The translations under genes and the position numbers were made by a program. Positions 12,882-25,619 of a stretch of DNA of 64,000 nt are shown in pieces (position 1 is the stretch's first letter; every line of letters begins with the position of its first letter). The notes under the pieces are model-generated. The model was not told where the DNA came from. It ran no database searches and saw only the letters and a program-made list of their open reading frames with translations. Origin of the DNA: Siphlonurus alternatus (lineage: Eukaryota > Arthropoda > Insecta > Ephemeroptera > Siphlonuridae); NCBI GenBank assembly GCA_949825025.1, contig OX463781.1:27413192-27477191 (forward strand), given 5' to 3'.

Positions 12882-15078
12882 GTGAGTGCAGCGCCAAAAT
12901 TGTCTTCAGTAGGAAGGAGAAACTTTAAGGACATCTTCAGTAAGATCTTTCTGCAGTTTCATGATGGTATTTAAATTAACAACTGACCCACATAACGTTT
13001 TATATCTAACACTTATTGTTAGATAATATGGTTTAATTTATTAGTTCACCAATTAGTAAATTTCTAGTGTAAATAAAGTCAGTTGGCAAATTTTTAGTCT
13101 GAAGCCATGTCCCATGATAAAAGCAACTTTAAATATAGACTTTAAACTGTAAGATGATACCGAATAAGCTTAAAATTCAAAATGACCATACATAACATTC
13201 TAGACCTTAAAAAAAAGTTACTCAATGACATTAAAATGATGGAGTGACGTCACATATAGTCACGTGACACGCAGTGTAGCCACCATGTGGACACAGCAAG
13301 ATGTCACGTGCTCTCTCAACACGGGGCTGCATCACTCGAGGCGGCGGAGTGCCCTTTGTACGCTGATCACATAATAGCTTCGCCTGCTTTTTATTCCACA
13401 TAGGAGAAAAAAAAAAAAAAAAGAGAGGCGAAAATGGCCTTTTTCCTTTCTCTCTCTCCCTCCCATGTCGATTCTCGTGTAAGATGACAATTTTTACGAT
13501 GCAAGTCACGCTAGAATAGTATTAGATAGGCAAAAAAATGTAGAGTCAAAGAAGAAAAAGCTAGCTACAATACTATTTAAATAATGGAATGAAAATATCA
13601 TACATGTAGGTTATATTTACCAAAGTAATATTAGATGATAAATGTATAATAATAGATCAATTTGAAAACGATAACATACATAATTTATTTTTATTGTTAT
13701 ATAATATTTATATATGTTTTACACTACCATCGTATATATAGATACCATTGCATGTATCATTTTGTGCTAAAGATACATTTTTGTCCTGTGTGGTAGATCA
13801 TATGATTTATGGATGATTTATTTTAAAATTTTTTAATTAAAACTTTTATTTCAATGTTAAAATTAGAAAGTACCCCCTTCAGTAGTTAAAATTGCACTTT
13901 TTTTATTTTACGTTTATTTATTTATTTTTTTCTTCAGTGTATCATATTTTAGGTTAAATAAATTAGTGAGAGCTAGTAGATAGGTAGATACATTGAGGAT
14001 TAATGATTCAATTGCCATATCATTAAGCTCAATGTATATGGAATAACATTCTACTCAATGTATTATATATAAAGTCCCTTTACCGACATGCGAGAATTCC
14101 ATTCATCATTTGTTATGATACTTTTTATTCATTCATGATTTTTCTTTGTGACAAAGTAACTGTAAGTCTATGAATCTGTAATAAATCAACTGGTTTAATA
14201 ACATTTATATTTTTATCTCCGTGCATTAATAGCATTGCAAACGTTTTATATTCCTGCAACAATGGCAACGTTCCAATCGTCGCTGTGCAATTGTTTTAAA
14301 GGGGCAGGCATTAGGCAACCCGCTTTTCATTACTGTAAAATAAGTTGCCTAACGTACAGGTAACGTTACAACAATTTGCTTGAATTATTTACTTAATATA
14401 TTGCACGATAAAAAAAAAAAAAAAAAAAAAAGTAACCATAATGAATAAAATGTAAATTTTTATTTTTGTTTAAAAATGGAGGCAGCTACAATAATTATGT
14501 ATAAAATATATTATAAATATTATGAATAAAATATTTTTTAGTGACGTCACTTAATGAAAGCTCAAATGACTAAACAAGGTATAAAGAAGTGCTGTAATTC
14601 ATTTATTACGCATACTATAGAAAACGAGGACAATAGCTGTTTTAATTCGCAGCGTATGTTTTGTGAGTTACAAAAATTTTATGCTCTTGTATGTCGATAA
14701 AAAATTTATGAAGTGCTGCCGAGCGTACGGTGAAAAAAAAGAGGGTTGGGGGGGGGGGGGGGTGCTAATCTACAACGCAGATTTACAACTGTATTATTTC
14801 GCACCGGACCACAGCGAAAACAATGAGCCAACCGAGAGACAAAATGCCAAATAACAACACTCCACTGCTGTTATGAACGGACAGAGAAAAATTCTTTTTA
14901 AGCCCTCGTTTGACTTTTTTTATAATTTTAAAATATATTGTATATTTTTTATAATATGAGAAATGCAAAATACATGTAATTTAAAAATATATATGAGACG
15001 TATAACAGAAGATATGTTTATATTAAGTTTCAACCAATAATAAAGTATATTTTTCATTATTATATAATTATATAAATC

Positions 15079-15414
15079 ATAATGGACAATATACATGAAA
15101 TTTTTTTATTGCAGAAATGAATAGAGGGTACCAAATTATGCCACTCTGAATTCTTTTACATTTTTTTGAAACCCAGAACTATTTTTAAATAATTATTGAA
15201 AGTGCGGTCACGCCCCCTGGAGGCGTCAATAGGCGTCCAGTCTCTATCCTTTTTATTAAAGCTGCAGGGGTGCCAACTGAAATCACAGGACTTTCAATAA
15301 TTATTTAAAAATAGTTCCGGGTTTCAAAAAAATCTGAAAAAATTCAGAGTAGCATAATTTTGTACCATCTATTCATTTCTGCAATAAAATTTTGTCATGT
15401 ATGTTGTCCATTAT
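15079..15414. mobile_element. Palindromic MITE, family B, copy 2
   Basis: This is a near-complete inverted repeat. ATAATGGACAA, then TTTTTTTATTGCAGAAATGA, TAGAGGGTACCAAATTATGC and GAACTATTTTTAAATAATTA on the left are mirrored on the right by TAATTATTTAAAAATAGTTC, GCATAATTTTGTACCATCTA, TCATTTCTGCAATAAAA and TTGTCCATTAT. The spacer contains a short GC-richer stretch. The outer ends resemble those of family A. Confidence 0.85.
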
Positions 15415-15663
15415 TTTATTGCTTTTTAATTGTACAAAACAATATAAGCACGTCAGATACATGATTAAATCACAGATATTTTTAATTACTTTAAAACATC
15501 ATGTACTTTAAAAAAAGCAAAAAAAAAATTAAATAAATAAATAAATAATAATAATAAATAAATAAAAAAAAAATAAAAAATTTATGATAATTTCAAATTA
15601 AGCAAATTTTTCAAAACACAAAATAAGTTTTGATTTCAATTTCAAAATAAACCACATGAACTA

Positions 15664-15701
<38 letters not shown>

Positions 15702-16289
15702 ATAGTGATCAAACTAAACTAATTTGACGATCTGTAAAAGTACTATGATCTTGACGATTACTTTCACAGGAAAGCCCGCACCCCCCCTCGTTGTGTAATT
15801 TCTAGAAAACCCGATCACTCTTGAGGACGTCTCAAGATAAGCCGAGGTCACGTGACTGGGGGGAGAAGCCCCACCGTCTCGGTCCGCCAAGGCTTCCCCA
15901 CAAGAGTGGCTCTGATTTCTCAGGCATATCCAGTTACCCAGACAATCTTTCTAACGCCCGCAGAGAAACTTCTAAAGCAAAGTGCAGCAGCAAAGGCAAA
16001 ATTAGATTTTCATTTCTTTGCAACAAAACACGCTGATTTAATCTCTACTCTTGTTACTAAAGAGGAGATATGCAACGTCATATTTCATAAAGTGGTGATT
16101 TTTAATTAACTTAATTAAACTCACAATCTTTTTGCAGCTAAAACCTTCAGTAGAGCTCAAAAAGTAGGTTCAAGAGGCAGGTTGGTATGCAGTTTGCTTA
16201 GTTTACTGAATCACGCAAACTATCTCTATACCTATATACTGTATAGCATTGTTGAAGCCAAAATTGAATATGCATAATGCGTATTACGT

Positions 16290-16517
16290 GTTAAGGTGGA
16301 TTCACATGGCAATTTTTATCATGCAACGTGACACAAATAATTTGGACCTGCTGTAACATCCATTGGCAGCCATATTTGGCGATTAAAAAAAGGAGCATCA
16401 CAATTAACGCGATTTCGCTGCCGCAACCTGGCGAATTCGCTCGCCGCATAGGATTTCACAGCTTGTGTGACAAAATCGCGTCGCATCGCCGTTGTCGCCA
16501 TCTGAATCCTCCTTTAC
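16290..16517 (+). mobile_element. 228-bp MITE, TTAAGGYGGATTCACATG family, copy 1
   Basis: The ends TTAAGGTGGATTCACATGGC and GCCATCTGAATCCTCCTTTA are inverted. The body shares CCATATTTGGCGATTAAAAA, GCGATTTCGCTGCCGCAA and TCACAGCTTGTGTGA with two further copies near 18000. It is GC-richer than its surroundings. Confidence 0.8.
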
Positions 16518-16875
16518 GGTGATTTAAAAAAGAAATTCAAAGTGACAATTTTTGTTAAAACCAGTGTACATAAATAAATAAACAAATTTAATTCATCATG
16601 AATTTTGATTTTATTTACCTTCATAATGTTATTCTGTATTGCTGCTATTAAAGCTGCACAAATATGACTACAATTTAAAACATTTCATTTTTAGTTCCTT
16701 CCAGCTGCTAATTAGAATGCGAAGAAATTAGCTTGCTATTCTAATGCATGCAAAAAGATAATTAAGCTTTTAATATATAAATTTTATTTGCATCTGAAAG
16801 CTACATGCAAATTATTACAAAGAAAATAATAATGATGCATATTCAAAGGCAATGTTAAATATATAAAGCATAATT

Positions 16876-16878
<3 letters not shown>

Positions 16879-16918
<40 letters not shown>
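16879..16918. repeat. (CT)n microsatellite
   Basis: About 20 CT units, uninterrupted. Confidence 0.97.
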
Positions 16919-16921
<3 letters not shown>

Positions 16922-17805
16922 CCCTCTCCTTGTTTTATTTCAATGTCGTATTATATTTCTGTACAGTACATGCTGTTTTAAATTTTATAATATTTAAAAA
17001 TCAGCAACTAAAAAGATAAAAACCATTGAATTATAAAACACAATTAAAAAAAAAAAATGTAAAACAATTTGTACGTATTTGTGTATTAAAAACAAAACTT
17101 TATTTACACAGAATAGAGTTATGTGCTATGCAACTTTTCTAATAAACAATGTGTCATAAATGTTTACCACACAGACAGTATATAAAATGAGAGAACAGAG
17201 AAAGAGAGAGAGTCTATACAAAATTACAGTCTTTTCACCCGAGTCAAAGTACAAAAGACACGCGGCTGCTCCGTCTTTTGTTTGAGCTGCGAGCGTGTGC
17301 TGCTTGTTTAGCTTCTCAAATTGAAGCTGCGTCCTACTGTTTTGTTTTATATATACCTTCTTGTACTCTTTCACTTGAAAACAAAATTATGACCTCCTTT
17401 CCTTCATGCTTATTAGCTAATAATTTATAATAATAAGCCACCACCCGCTGAAACGAAAATACTTTGACATAAATATATATTAGAAAAACTTTTTATATCA
17501 TCATGTTTGCACACAATAATAAATCTTATATACACTGAAATTAAATTGACTATAAATATTGGTTTGCCTCGCATTTGTTTAAAAGGACAGCATAGTCAAT
17601 ATTTGAAGCATAAATATCAGCACCGTAGTATTTAAATATGAATGTATATTGATAAATATATATAAATAATAATGCTGTAGTGTCTTAACCAGATTTTCAC
17701 CATACATCCTTGTAGGAATCCAACGAAACTCGATACCGTTATCTGATAAGTAACTGTGTTTTAGTATATTATTATACATCATACATCATGTATAATTTCA
17801 CTCGT

Positions 17806-18002
17806 AATTTAACGTACCGATTTTGACACTCGTGCTGTGAAACATTCTTCAAGCGATGTCACAGCGTTGTGACATTAATATCGCATTTGAATGTCGATGC
17901 CCTTTTTTAATCGTCAAATATGACCGTCAATGGATGGTACAGCAAATGCACATTATTCACGTCATGTTGCGTGCTGAAAATCACCTATGCGAATTCACCT
18001 TT
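17806..18002 (-). mobile_element. TTAAGGYGGATTCACATG-family MITE, copy 2, inverted
   Basis: Read on the minus strand it follows copy 1 closely: the AAGGTGAATTC end, then TGCAACATGACGTG, GCTGTACCATCCATTGACGG and TCATATTTGACGATTAAAAA. Its far end (about 17806) is decayed. It meets copy 3 head to head at the shared sequence TTCACCTTTAAGGTGAA (17995-18011). Confidence 0.7.
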
Positions 18003-18199
18003 AAGGTGAATTTACATGCACGGGCAAATTTCGCTGCGAATAATGCGCACTTGCAGTGAAGTCCACATGGCGGCCATATTTGGTGAACTAAAAAAAGTCG
18101 CGATTTCACTGCCGCAATCCGATAGGATCTCACAGCTTGTGTAGGTTCTCATCGAGGCGGATTTACGTGATCACTTTGATCATGTGAATCCGCCTTTAC
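18001..18199 (+). mobile_element. TTAAGGYGGATTCACATG-family MITE, copy 3
   Basis: The left end TTAAGGTGAATTTACATG and right end CATGTGAATCCGCCTTTA are inverted. The body has GCCATATTTGGTGAACTAAA, CGCGATTTCACTGCCGCAA and TCTCACAGCTTGTG as in copy 1. It is fused at its left end to the oppositely oriented copy 2. Confidence 0.8.
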
Positions 18200-19355
18200 G
18201 CTAAATATAGAATATGTGAATGTTTATTCGTCATTATTTCCTCATACGTTTGCTCCGTTCCTAGCAAGGCATAAATTAATATTCCCTGTAATTATATCAA
18301 AGAGCCGTATATATTATATAGCATATTGTATTACAGAGTTATTAAGTTTCCGTGTCAACTTGAGACGTGAATCACGTAAGCTCATCGCTTCTCAGTACTT
18401 TGTATGAAAAAGAAATAAGATATATAATTATTATAATGAAATTCATCATAATTATTTGATTTAATTTGATATTTATAGTTATATAAAGCTTGCATCAAAA
18501 TACACTTATAAGGTTTCTAATTTAATTAAAATTGTTTTTTATAATAAATTGTATGGTTTAATTAAATTTCTGTAATTTAATTTAATATTAATTTAATTAA
18601 CAATATAATATTAATGTTTATTAGCAGAAATAATATTAACATCCTTTTAGATTTCAAAATTACAAAGCACAGACGTTTCTTATATATGCAATTATTGTCA
18701 TCCGTTGAATGAAAATAAACAATACCTTTTACCTAGCTATATATATATATATATTATGAATAATACCACATATAAAAAAAGAACAAAAATTTCTGACGAA
18801 CAAATTTGATTTCATGAAACTTTGAAAGGGTTGTATTATTTCCTTGTTTGTGAGGAAGAAGCCTCTTGACATTTTCCACTACAAATGTCAACGAAGAGAG
18901 AGAGAAAAAAAAAATCCGCAACCCAATGTTGAAAAGAGAGTAAATTTTCGTTTCGTGTTTATTGGTTCGCAGTGGCTCTTTTTTCCTTGTCTGAGAAGAA
19001 ATTCCTGTTGGCTTGCCTGAGGATATTGGCTGACATTGGGGGGGAAAGACTCTCTTCGTGTAGTGTTCATCGCTGGGTGCTTTTATCAAATTACAGTGAG
19101 CCAACTTAATGTGTCTACCTTGCAATGTATAAGTATAGTTAAAATTGACAAATAACATGAAGTTATTGGGTATTATCCAAATATACAGTGAAATGTTGCA
19201 TGGTTGTCCATTGGGTTACAAACACATACTGCAGTATTAATTTTATTTCATTTTTAATTATTATTTTTAATTATAACACAAAATAAAGTTCTGATTATTT
19301 TAAAGATTCTCAAATTATATAAAATAATTTAAATTAACCTATTTTTCGACAGCAG

Positions 19356-19490
19356 CGGGTGGATCTTTAAATAACACAAATTACAACAATCGTAAAATTA
19401 GGACATCAGTCTTAGTGTATATTCTTCATTGCTGCGCTAAGACAGTCTTAGGCTAAGTTTAGGTTAAGTGGTGTTATTTGAAGACCCCCC
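19356..19490. mobile_element. 135-bp palindromic MITE-like element
   Basis: The left end GGGTGGATCTTTAAATAACA is inverted at the right end as TGTTATTTGAAGACCCCCC. Inner sequences CAGTCTTAG and CTAAGACAGTCTTAGGCTAA extend the palindrome. Only one copy was seen in the window. Confidence 0.6.
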
Positions 19491-19619
19491 TCAAAATTTT
19501 TTCAACGTCAGGTTTTGGGTTTTTAAAACTCTAAAAAATAGGAAGGCTTTAAAATGCTTCAATTAATTCATATTTAAATTGAAACTAGTACGTTGTGTGT
19601 TGCATGTTTACGTATAATC

Positions 19620-20250
19620 AGAAAACACAAATCGAAACCAACGAAAAGATGAACTCAGGGAGGAGATCCCTTAGCCGTGGAGTCACGCGGCACAAGGTCA
19701 CCCCGTGTCCACGATGTCCACATTTGTGATTCAAAGTGCATGATAGAGGGCCATAACACATCAAAGTGACACGTAATACGTCGCAATAGCATGACGTCCT
19801 CACTACACGGCCACGACAACACACCACGCACCAACACTCGAACACACGGTGATTCGAAACACAGACCACACGACACCGAAGAGCCCAAATTTCCAAACGT
19901 AACCTCACGGGCGGCGTGCGCTGCTGAAACGGTGTCCGGTGTCCGGAACCGAACACGACTCGGCAGCAACAAAAGTTCACCGGGCAAAGACCTCCACCGG
20001 CCAAGGCCAGCGCAGGGCACCGGAAGAGCTCGGAGGCCGAAAAACCCCAAAAATCTAGATAAAAAAATTCACCCCAGTCCCCCCCCCCCCCCCGGACGTG
20101 GATTTTTTATTATTTTCCTGGTTACGGCGGCCACCCCCGGGAACCCCCAGGAAAAGTTTCGTTGGGTTCCGACGAACCCAGACGCTCGCCCAAAGGAAGT
20201 GCGTCCCAGCATAGGAAAACGCTGGTTAATTTTGGGGTCCCGAAAGTGAT
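19620..20250. other. CpG- and GC-rich island of about 630 bp
   Basis: This is the largest GC-rich stretch in the window outside the exons. It has open frames of 128-152 codons on both strands at once, which is expected of GC-rich sequence and not evidence of a gene. A 14-base poly-C run lies at about 20080-20093. The translations show no domain that I recognise. A decayed transposon fragment or a cis-regulatory element are the main possibilities. Confidence 0.4.
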
Positions 20251-20929
20251 GTTTAATAATAAGGATAACTTTTAATTCATCATTTATTTTATGCAATAAT
20301 TTTAAATACAGTCTCAGAATTTAAAAAATAATTCTGCAGTTTAAACAGAACTTTAAGAAAAGGTGTTTTCTTTATGCTGGTTAAACGACTTCGAGACAAA
20401 AGGAAAACTGCCGTCAAATGAAAAGAACAAGCGGGCGACAAGGAAGTCAGTCTGCAATTATTGATTGCCTGCCCCTCGCTGTTCGTTTTGTCACTTGTCC
20501 GTTGTAGTTGTTGTGTTTGGCCCGGAGCGACCGGCCAAGCTCTCTCCGATCTCGACCCCCCCCCCCCCCCGCAGGTCTCAGTGCTAACTGAATGGCCACA
20601 ACTTGGCCGTACACAGCGAGAGAATATATTCTCCTCCGGCTACAAGTCAATTTATAAAACACAATCTCATCTCCAGAATAAATATAAAAATTTTTTGATA
20701 TATTTTCGTTATGTTGTTTTTCTATTAAAAATTGTTTTCACAACAAATTGCTTAAGCAGTGTCTCTTGTGTGTTTAATTTTATTTTAATCTGAAAATATA
20801 TAACAATACAATCTGTATATATTGCGAGTATGACACTTAACCTACTAAGATAATAATATTGCCGTTTCTATTTGCCCCATAGGCTCACATGTTTCTATCT
20901 TTTATTGTATTTTCAGCCTATGAAAGATT

Positions 20930-21133
<204 letters not shown>

Positions 21134-21237
21134 TGAATTTAGTCCATTGGATGTGTTATAGAATAAATACTTCTAGGTGAATTTATATATAAAATTTGTA
21201 TATATCAAAATAACATTATTATAAATCTGCACCTAAC

Positions 21238-21994
21238 ATAAAATTTTGGTAAGCGGAAAAAAAACCCTCGGAAAAAAAACCCTTGTATTAAAAAACCCTT
21301 GAAAAAAAACCCTAGGAAAAAAAACCCTCGGGGATAAAAAACCCACGGAAAAAAAACCCTTCGCTGAAGGAGCAGCCCCAAGGAGCATTCGTGGCGTAGT
21401 AGCGCGGTAGCGAGGTTTCACGTTTTTTTTTTATCCTATTTTGACAGATTATCATTATAATGTTCCAATAATATATATTACATAAGATATCATATATCTG
21501 ATTAGTCTCATTAGTCATGTTAATAATAATTATTGAATCACTTAACCTATAAGATATTATAATTTTCAAATGTTCATTTTATGTCTATATGTTATATAAT
21601 AATAATACGAGTAGGACGACGACTTTTTTTGTTTTATTACTTTTTTATTTTAATTATTTTATATCCAATATATAATATTCGAAGTTAGAAAAAATATGTT
21701 TTTAAAATAATTTTTAACTAAAAACACAGTTGGAATTACTATACAGATAATAGTTAACTTCCACAACATCGCCGCGTAGACTTCTACATTTTGATGAGCT
21801 CCCCACACCGTGAAACCTCGCTACCGCGCTACTATGCTACGAATGCTCCTTGGGGCTGCTCCTTTAGCGAAGGGTTTTTTTTCCGTGGGTTTTTTATCCC
21901 CGAGGGTTTTTTTTCCGAGGGTTTTTTTTTCAAGGGTTTTTTAATACAAGGGTTTTTTTTCCGAGGGTTTTTTTTCCGCGATTCAAAATTTTAT
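21238..21994. mobile_element. 757-bp foldback element with 185-bp arms built of G-plus-poly-T subrepeats
   Basis: The arms 21238-21422 and 21809-21994 are inverted copies that differ at only a handful of bases. Each begins with ATAAAATTTTG, followed by about eight units of roughly 16 bp of the type CCGAGGGTTTTTTTT. Each arm ends in unique sequence that includes GGGGCTGCTCC and the terminal CGTGAAACCTCGCTACCGCG. The 386-bp core is AT-rich and has no transposase-like frame. No target-site duplication is evident. Open frames in the arms, rich in G-F-F, are products of the T runs. Confidence 0.8.
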
Positions 21995-23369
21995 ATCATT
22001 AATTTTGAAGCAAGCAGTGAACCCAAAAAAACAATTAAAATCCAATTTCATTTAAGATTTTATTTACCTTAATTATTTTTAAAATCTCATCACTAACAAA
22101 ACAAAACAAAAAAAAAAAAATGCTGCATTAAATTTGTTATTCACTTTAACTTTTCTTATTAACGTTTGCTTCAAAAGTTTATAATTTTAAAACAGTCCTC
22201 AAAACTTCTATTTAACAACAAAATAATCACAATCTAGTTAATATATCAACATTTGATGCTCTATAAATAAATAATTTTGATAAATTTTATTTATCCAACA
22301 ATACAAACTATTGTAATACAAATAAAAAAATAGGAAAATACATATACCTAAAAATATCATATTTCTTTAAGAAAATAAACCTCCCTGACATGCACTCGAA
22401 TGGTTGAGAGTGTATGTCTACATGTTTGAACAAGTCTCCGGTGGGTTATATTTCACCTCCTTGCCAAGGGGGGGGGGGGGTCGGATTTGCCACTCAACAG
22501 GTGTGAGGATCGGCCACTCAGCCCGGCACGTTCCGCCAACAAAACAAACCGCCGCTGCTATTGCAGGGACGTGAGAAGTGCCCCCACGCTGCAGCCCCTG
22601 ACAACAATAAGTTCAGCAAAGAATTCGGAAATTTTAGTACCATTTACAGAAGTCTGTGGTATCTTTAGTGCTACACGGTAAACATGATTAAATTAGTACA
22701 GAATTTTGAGTCATGTCTTGATATATGAATTTAACCAAGCAAATTTTAAAATAATTCTCATTGAACAACAAATTTATTTCTAATGTAATATCAATCTAAA
22801 AACCACATGGTTTGGCAAATTTTTTAGTTTAAAAATACATTGTGTACTTCAAAATCTAATCGAGAAGTGATAAAAATTACAAATTTTTATTGATAAAACC
22901 CTTTGAATTCGGAAATTGTGAACTTTTTCATAAAATTCTGTAAATCCGAATCCGAATAAGTTGTTTAACTTGACTCTGATTTGACCAGGTGAATATGACT
23001 TTATCTCGACTCAATCAAAAACACTGCATGGCTACACTTATATATAGCTCAGTCCCACAATTTTTGACTCCAACTTTGATTTCTAACAGTTACCAGGTGC
23101 TGCGTGTAAGTATAGCTATTATTGATCTTCTTTATTTATACGAATATATGTAAACCACCTTCCAAGAGTAGCTAATTTTAGGCTCTATATAAACGGTAAA
23201 TAATGTATTACGTAATATTTACAATGCATTAATAAAATTTAAAGGTCTGCCGTTTTCTTAATTTCAATAATCTTATATCAATTTCATACCACAAATATTA
23301 CGGTGGGTGTATATTATTCATTTGTCAAAATTACTTTCTAGGTTGACTTAGAGTTATATAACTTTAATA

Positions 23370-23502
23370 TTGAGCGTGATTTAAAAAAAGAAGTTATCTA
23401 AAAAGATAATATTATCATCCAGGTTTTTCATTATCCGCGGTTAGTGTCATTCAGCTAGGCAGACGTTTACCTGGTTATCTTCCTTAGTGAATATGCCGAT
23501 TA
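23370..23502. mobile_element. Short MITE, GCGTGATTTA family, copy 1
   Basis: The left end GAGCGTGATTTAAAAAAAGA followed by AGTTATC is partly inverted at the right as GGTTATCTTCCTTAGTGAAT. The interior CCAGGTTTTTCATTATCCGC GGTTAGTG parallels the copies at 30820 and 62139. It is degenerate. Confidence 0.55.
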
Positions 23503-24017
23503 TTTTAATTTTAATGACATAGTTACGTGAAAATACAAGCAAGCAAAGTATTATAATGTATTTTAAAATGTACATATTTAATCTTGATGTAAAGCTATTA
23601 TTTAAATGACATAACTTTTAAAATTTTAATGATTTTTTTTTTTCTTTTCAAACCAAATCTTTGCCTCTTGGTGATTTTTACACTTCACCGTACAACTTTT
23701 ACAGACTTTAACGAGTTTGCCTTAAGGGTTCTAGAAATATATTACCGAGGAAAAGCTTCACAAGGGCCTGGAATTATACGGAATCTCTGCAGTTGAAAAC
23801 ATTGATTTGCACGCCTCACCTTGACCTTGAAATTTACTTCACATGAGCTGGATATGAACGCGATTTATTTAAAAAAAAAAATATTATGGTCAATTTGTAT
23901 TTACGCTACTATAATCAAATTATATACAAAATTTAATGATAATATTATATTGTGATCCTTATTAAAGGGAATAATTGTGATAATAAAATAATTTTAATAT
24001 AGTACTATATAGTACTG

Positions 24018-24409
24018 TGGGAGGTGTGGCGCAGTGCGCTTGACCGGGTCTCGTCAGATCACCGAAGTCAAGCAACGCCGCGCGTGGTTAGTAGTTGGAT
24101 GGGTGACCATTTTCAACAAAAACCACGTTTACCACCCAGGGGTAAAACGTTGCGCTTTTCCACTATGTGGTTCCCCTGGCTTTGGACCATTGCACTTTCG
24201 GTTCACTGACAAAAGCTGTAGCGTTCATCCTGGCTGAGGTTTCCACGTTTCCCTCAGCCGCAGGCAAATGCCGGAATGGATTTGCAAGGCCGTAGCCGCC
24301 CCCGTTCCGAAAGAGCCCGCGAAACGCTCAAGTTAGGGTTTCGGAAGGTTCGGGGTTTCAAGTAGTATGTAATTAATTAGTAAATAGAAGTACCCAATAG
24401 GGTTTAATT

Positions 24410-24498
<89 letters not shown>
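24018..24498 (+). mobile_element. SINE with 5S rRNA-derived head and (AT)n tail, flanked by an 11-bp TSD
   Basis: Positions 24048-24108 match the internal-promoter part of 5S rRNA: GTCTCGTCAGATCACCGAAG, AAGCAACG, GGTTAGTAGTTGGATGGGTG. The preceding GGAGGTGTGGCGCAGTGCG does not match a 5S 5' end, and the sequence after GACCAT diverges completely into about 260 bp of unrelated GC-rich body. Both facts rule out a functional 5S gene. The body ends in an AT-rich tail that has grown to about 90 bp of (AT)n. The sequence ATATAGTACTG occurs at 24007-24017 and again at 24499-24509, as expected of a target-site duplication from LINE-type retrotransposition. 5S-headed SINEs (SINE3 class) are known in animals. 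I could not identify a partner LINE. Confidence 0.8.
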
Positions 24499-24508
<10 letters not shown>

Positions 24509-25552
24509 GATACCAAGTTTTGTACCAACAGGATTTTAGCGGTACAATTTTGAATAATTTTAAACCTTTTGTGTTTATTTGCAGGATAAAAATTTAAGAG
24601 AGATTTTTTTAATTTTCATGTAGAGAAATAAAAGTTTCTTCGACGTACATGTCTTGAACATGTTGTGCTGTCAAATTAAAATTAAAAAAACAAACAATAA
24701 AAACATTAATAAAAACAACAATAATTTTATAAACTAACTCAACTTTAATTAGTATCATGCATTCAACACAAGAAATTACCCCTCTCCTGTTCACAGAACT
24801 GTGAAAATAACCACCCTGTGCATGTTCAATGCTGCCTACTAATCCGGTAATACATGGTTGTGTCATTAATTAGAAAATATTTTTTTAAAGAGATTTTCCA
24901 AAGCACATAGTCACATTCAATGCACCTTATTAATATTTTGTATTTTTTTACGTATTTAGTATTTGGAACAATTGGAAAAAGGTAAAAGTTATTTCTTGAA
25001 AGAAATCTATCTATTGTTTCGTTACTCAAGTTAAATGAAGTAAATAATAATTATTCTATAATGTATCACTATTTATGGTATCCCTGTTAGTACAGAATTA
25101 TGTATTAAACTAATAATGAATAAAATTTCAAAAGTATTCCATAGAGAGAGGGAGGGAGAAACCACCTTCAAAGGGTTCGTCGTATTCTAGTTACCGATAG
25201 CTAGTATTTGAATCCAAAGTTCCATCCGAGAATATTAAATCATTCGTATTTTAGTTTGCAATAACACGAAGACAGTAAATAAATTTAAAGAAGTAAATAA
25301 ATTTAAATTTTTCTTTTATTACATTATTTATTGATATAAAAAATATATGACATTAAATGAAGTATGATGCTTTTTTTTTTTTCAGTATAATATAATTTAA
25401 CCTGCAACATATCCACTACTTATGTGTTAAGAGGAGAGAACAATATAGAAGATAAAATAGATAGTTCTGAGTTTAACATTTGGATCACGTAGATTACACA
25501 TTACGGATGGAAGTGGTGAAAGACGCCAGCAGACTTGATATTAAATTGAACA

Positions 25553-25554
<2 letters not shown>

Positions 25555-25617
<63 letters not shown>
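25555..25617. repeat. (CT)n microsatellite
   Basis: About 31 TC units ending in a pyrimidine-rich stretch. Confidence 0.98.

Positions 25618-25619
<2 letters not shown>

Noticed and set aside
19791..20249. 152-codon plus-strand frame and overlapping minus-strand frames of 128 and 131 codons
   Set aside because: They occupy the same GC-rich island on both strands, show no domain, and are expected by chance where stop codons are rare.
21791..22072. G-F-F-rich 93-codon frame, repeated inversely at 21233-21569
   Set aside because: It is the translation of the inverted-repeat arm with T runs. The same peptide arises from both arms by symmetry, and there is no other sign of coding.
24048..24110. 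5S ribosomal RNA gene
   Set aside because: Only the internal-promoter section matches. The 5' start and 3' end of a 5S gene are missing, and the unit has a TSD and tail, so it is a SINE.
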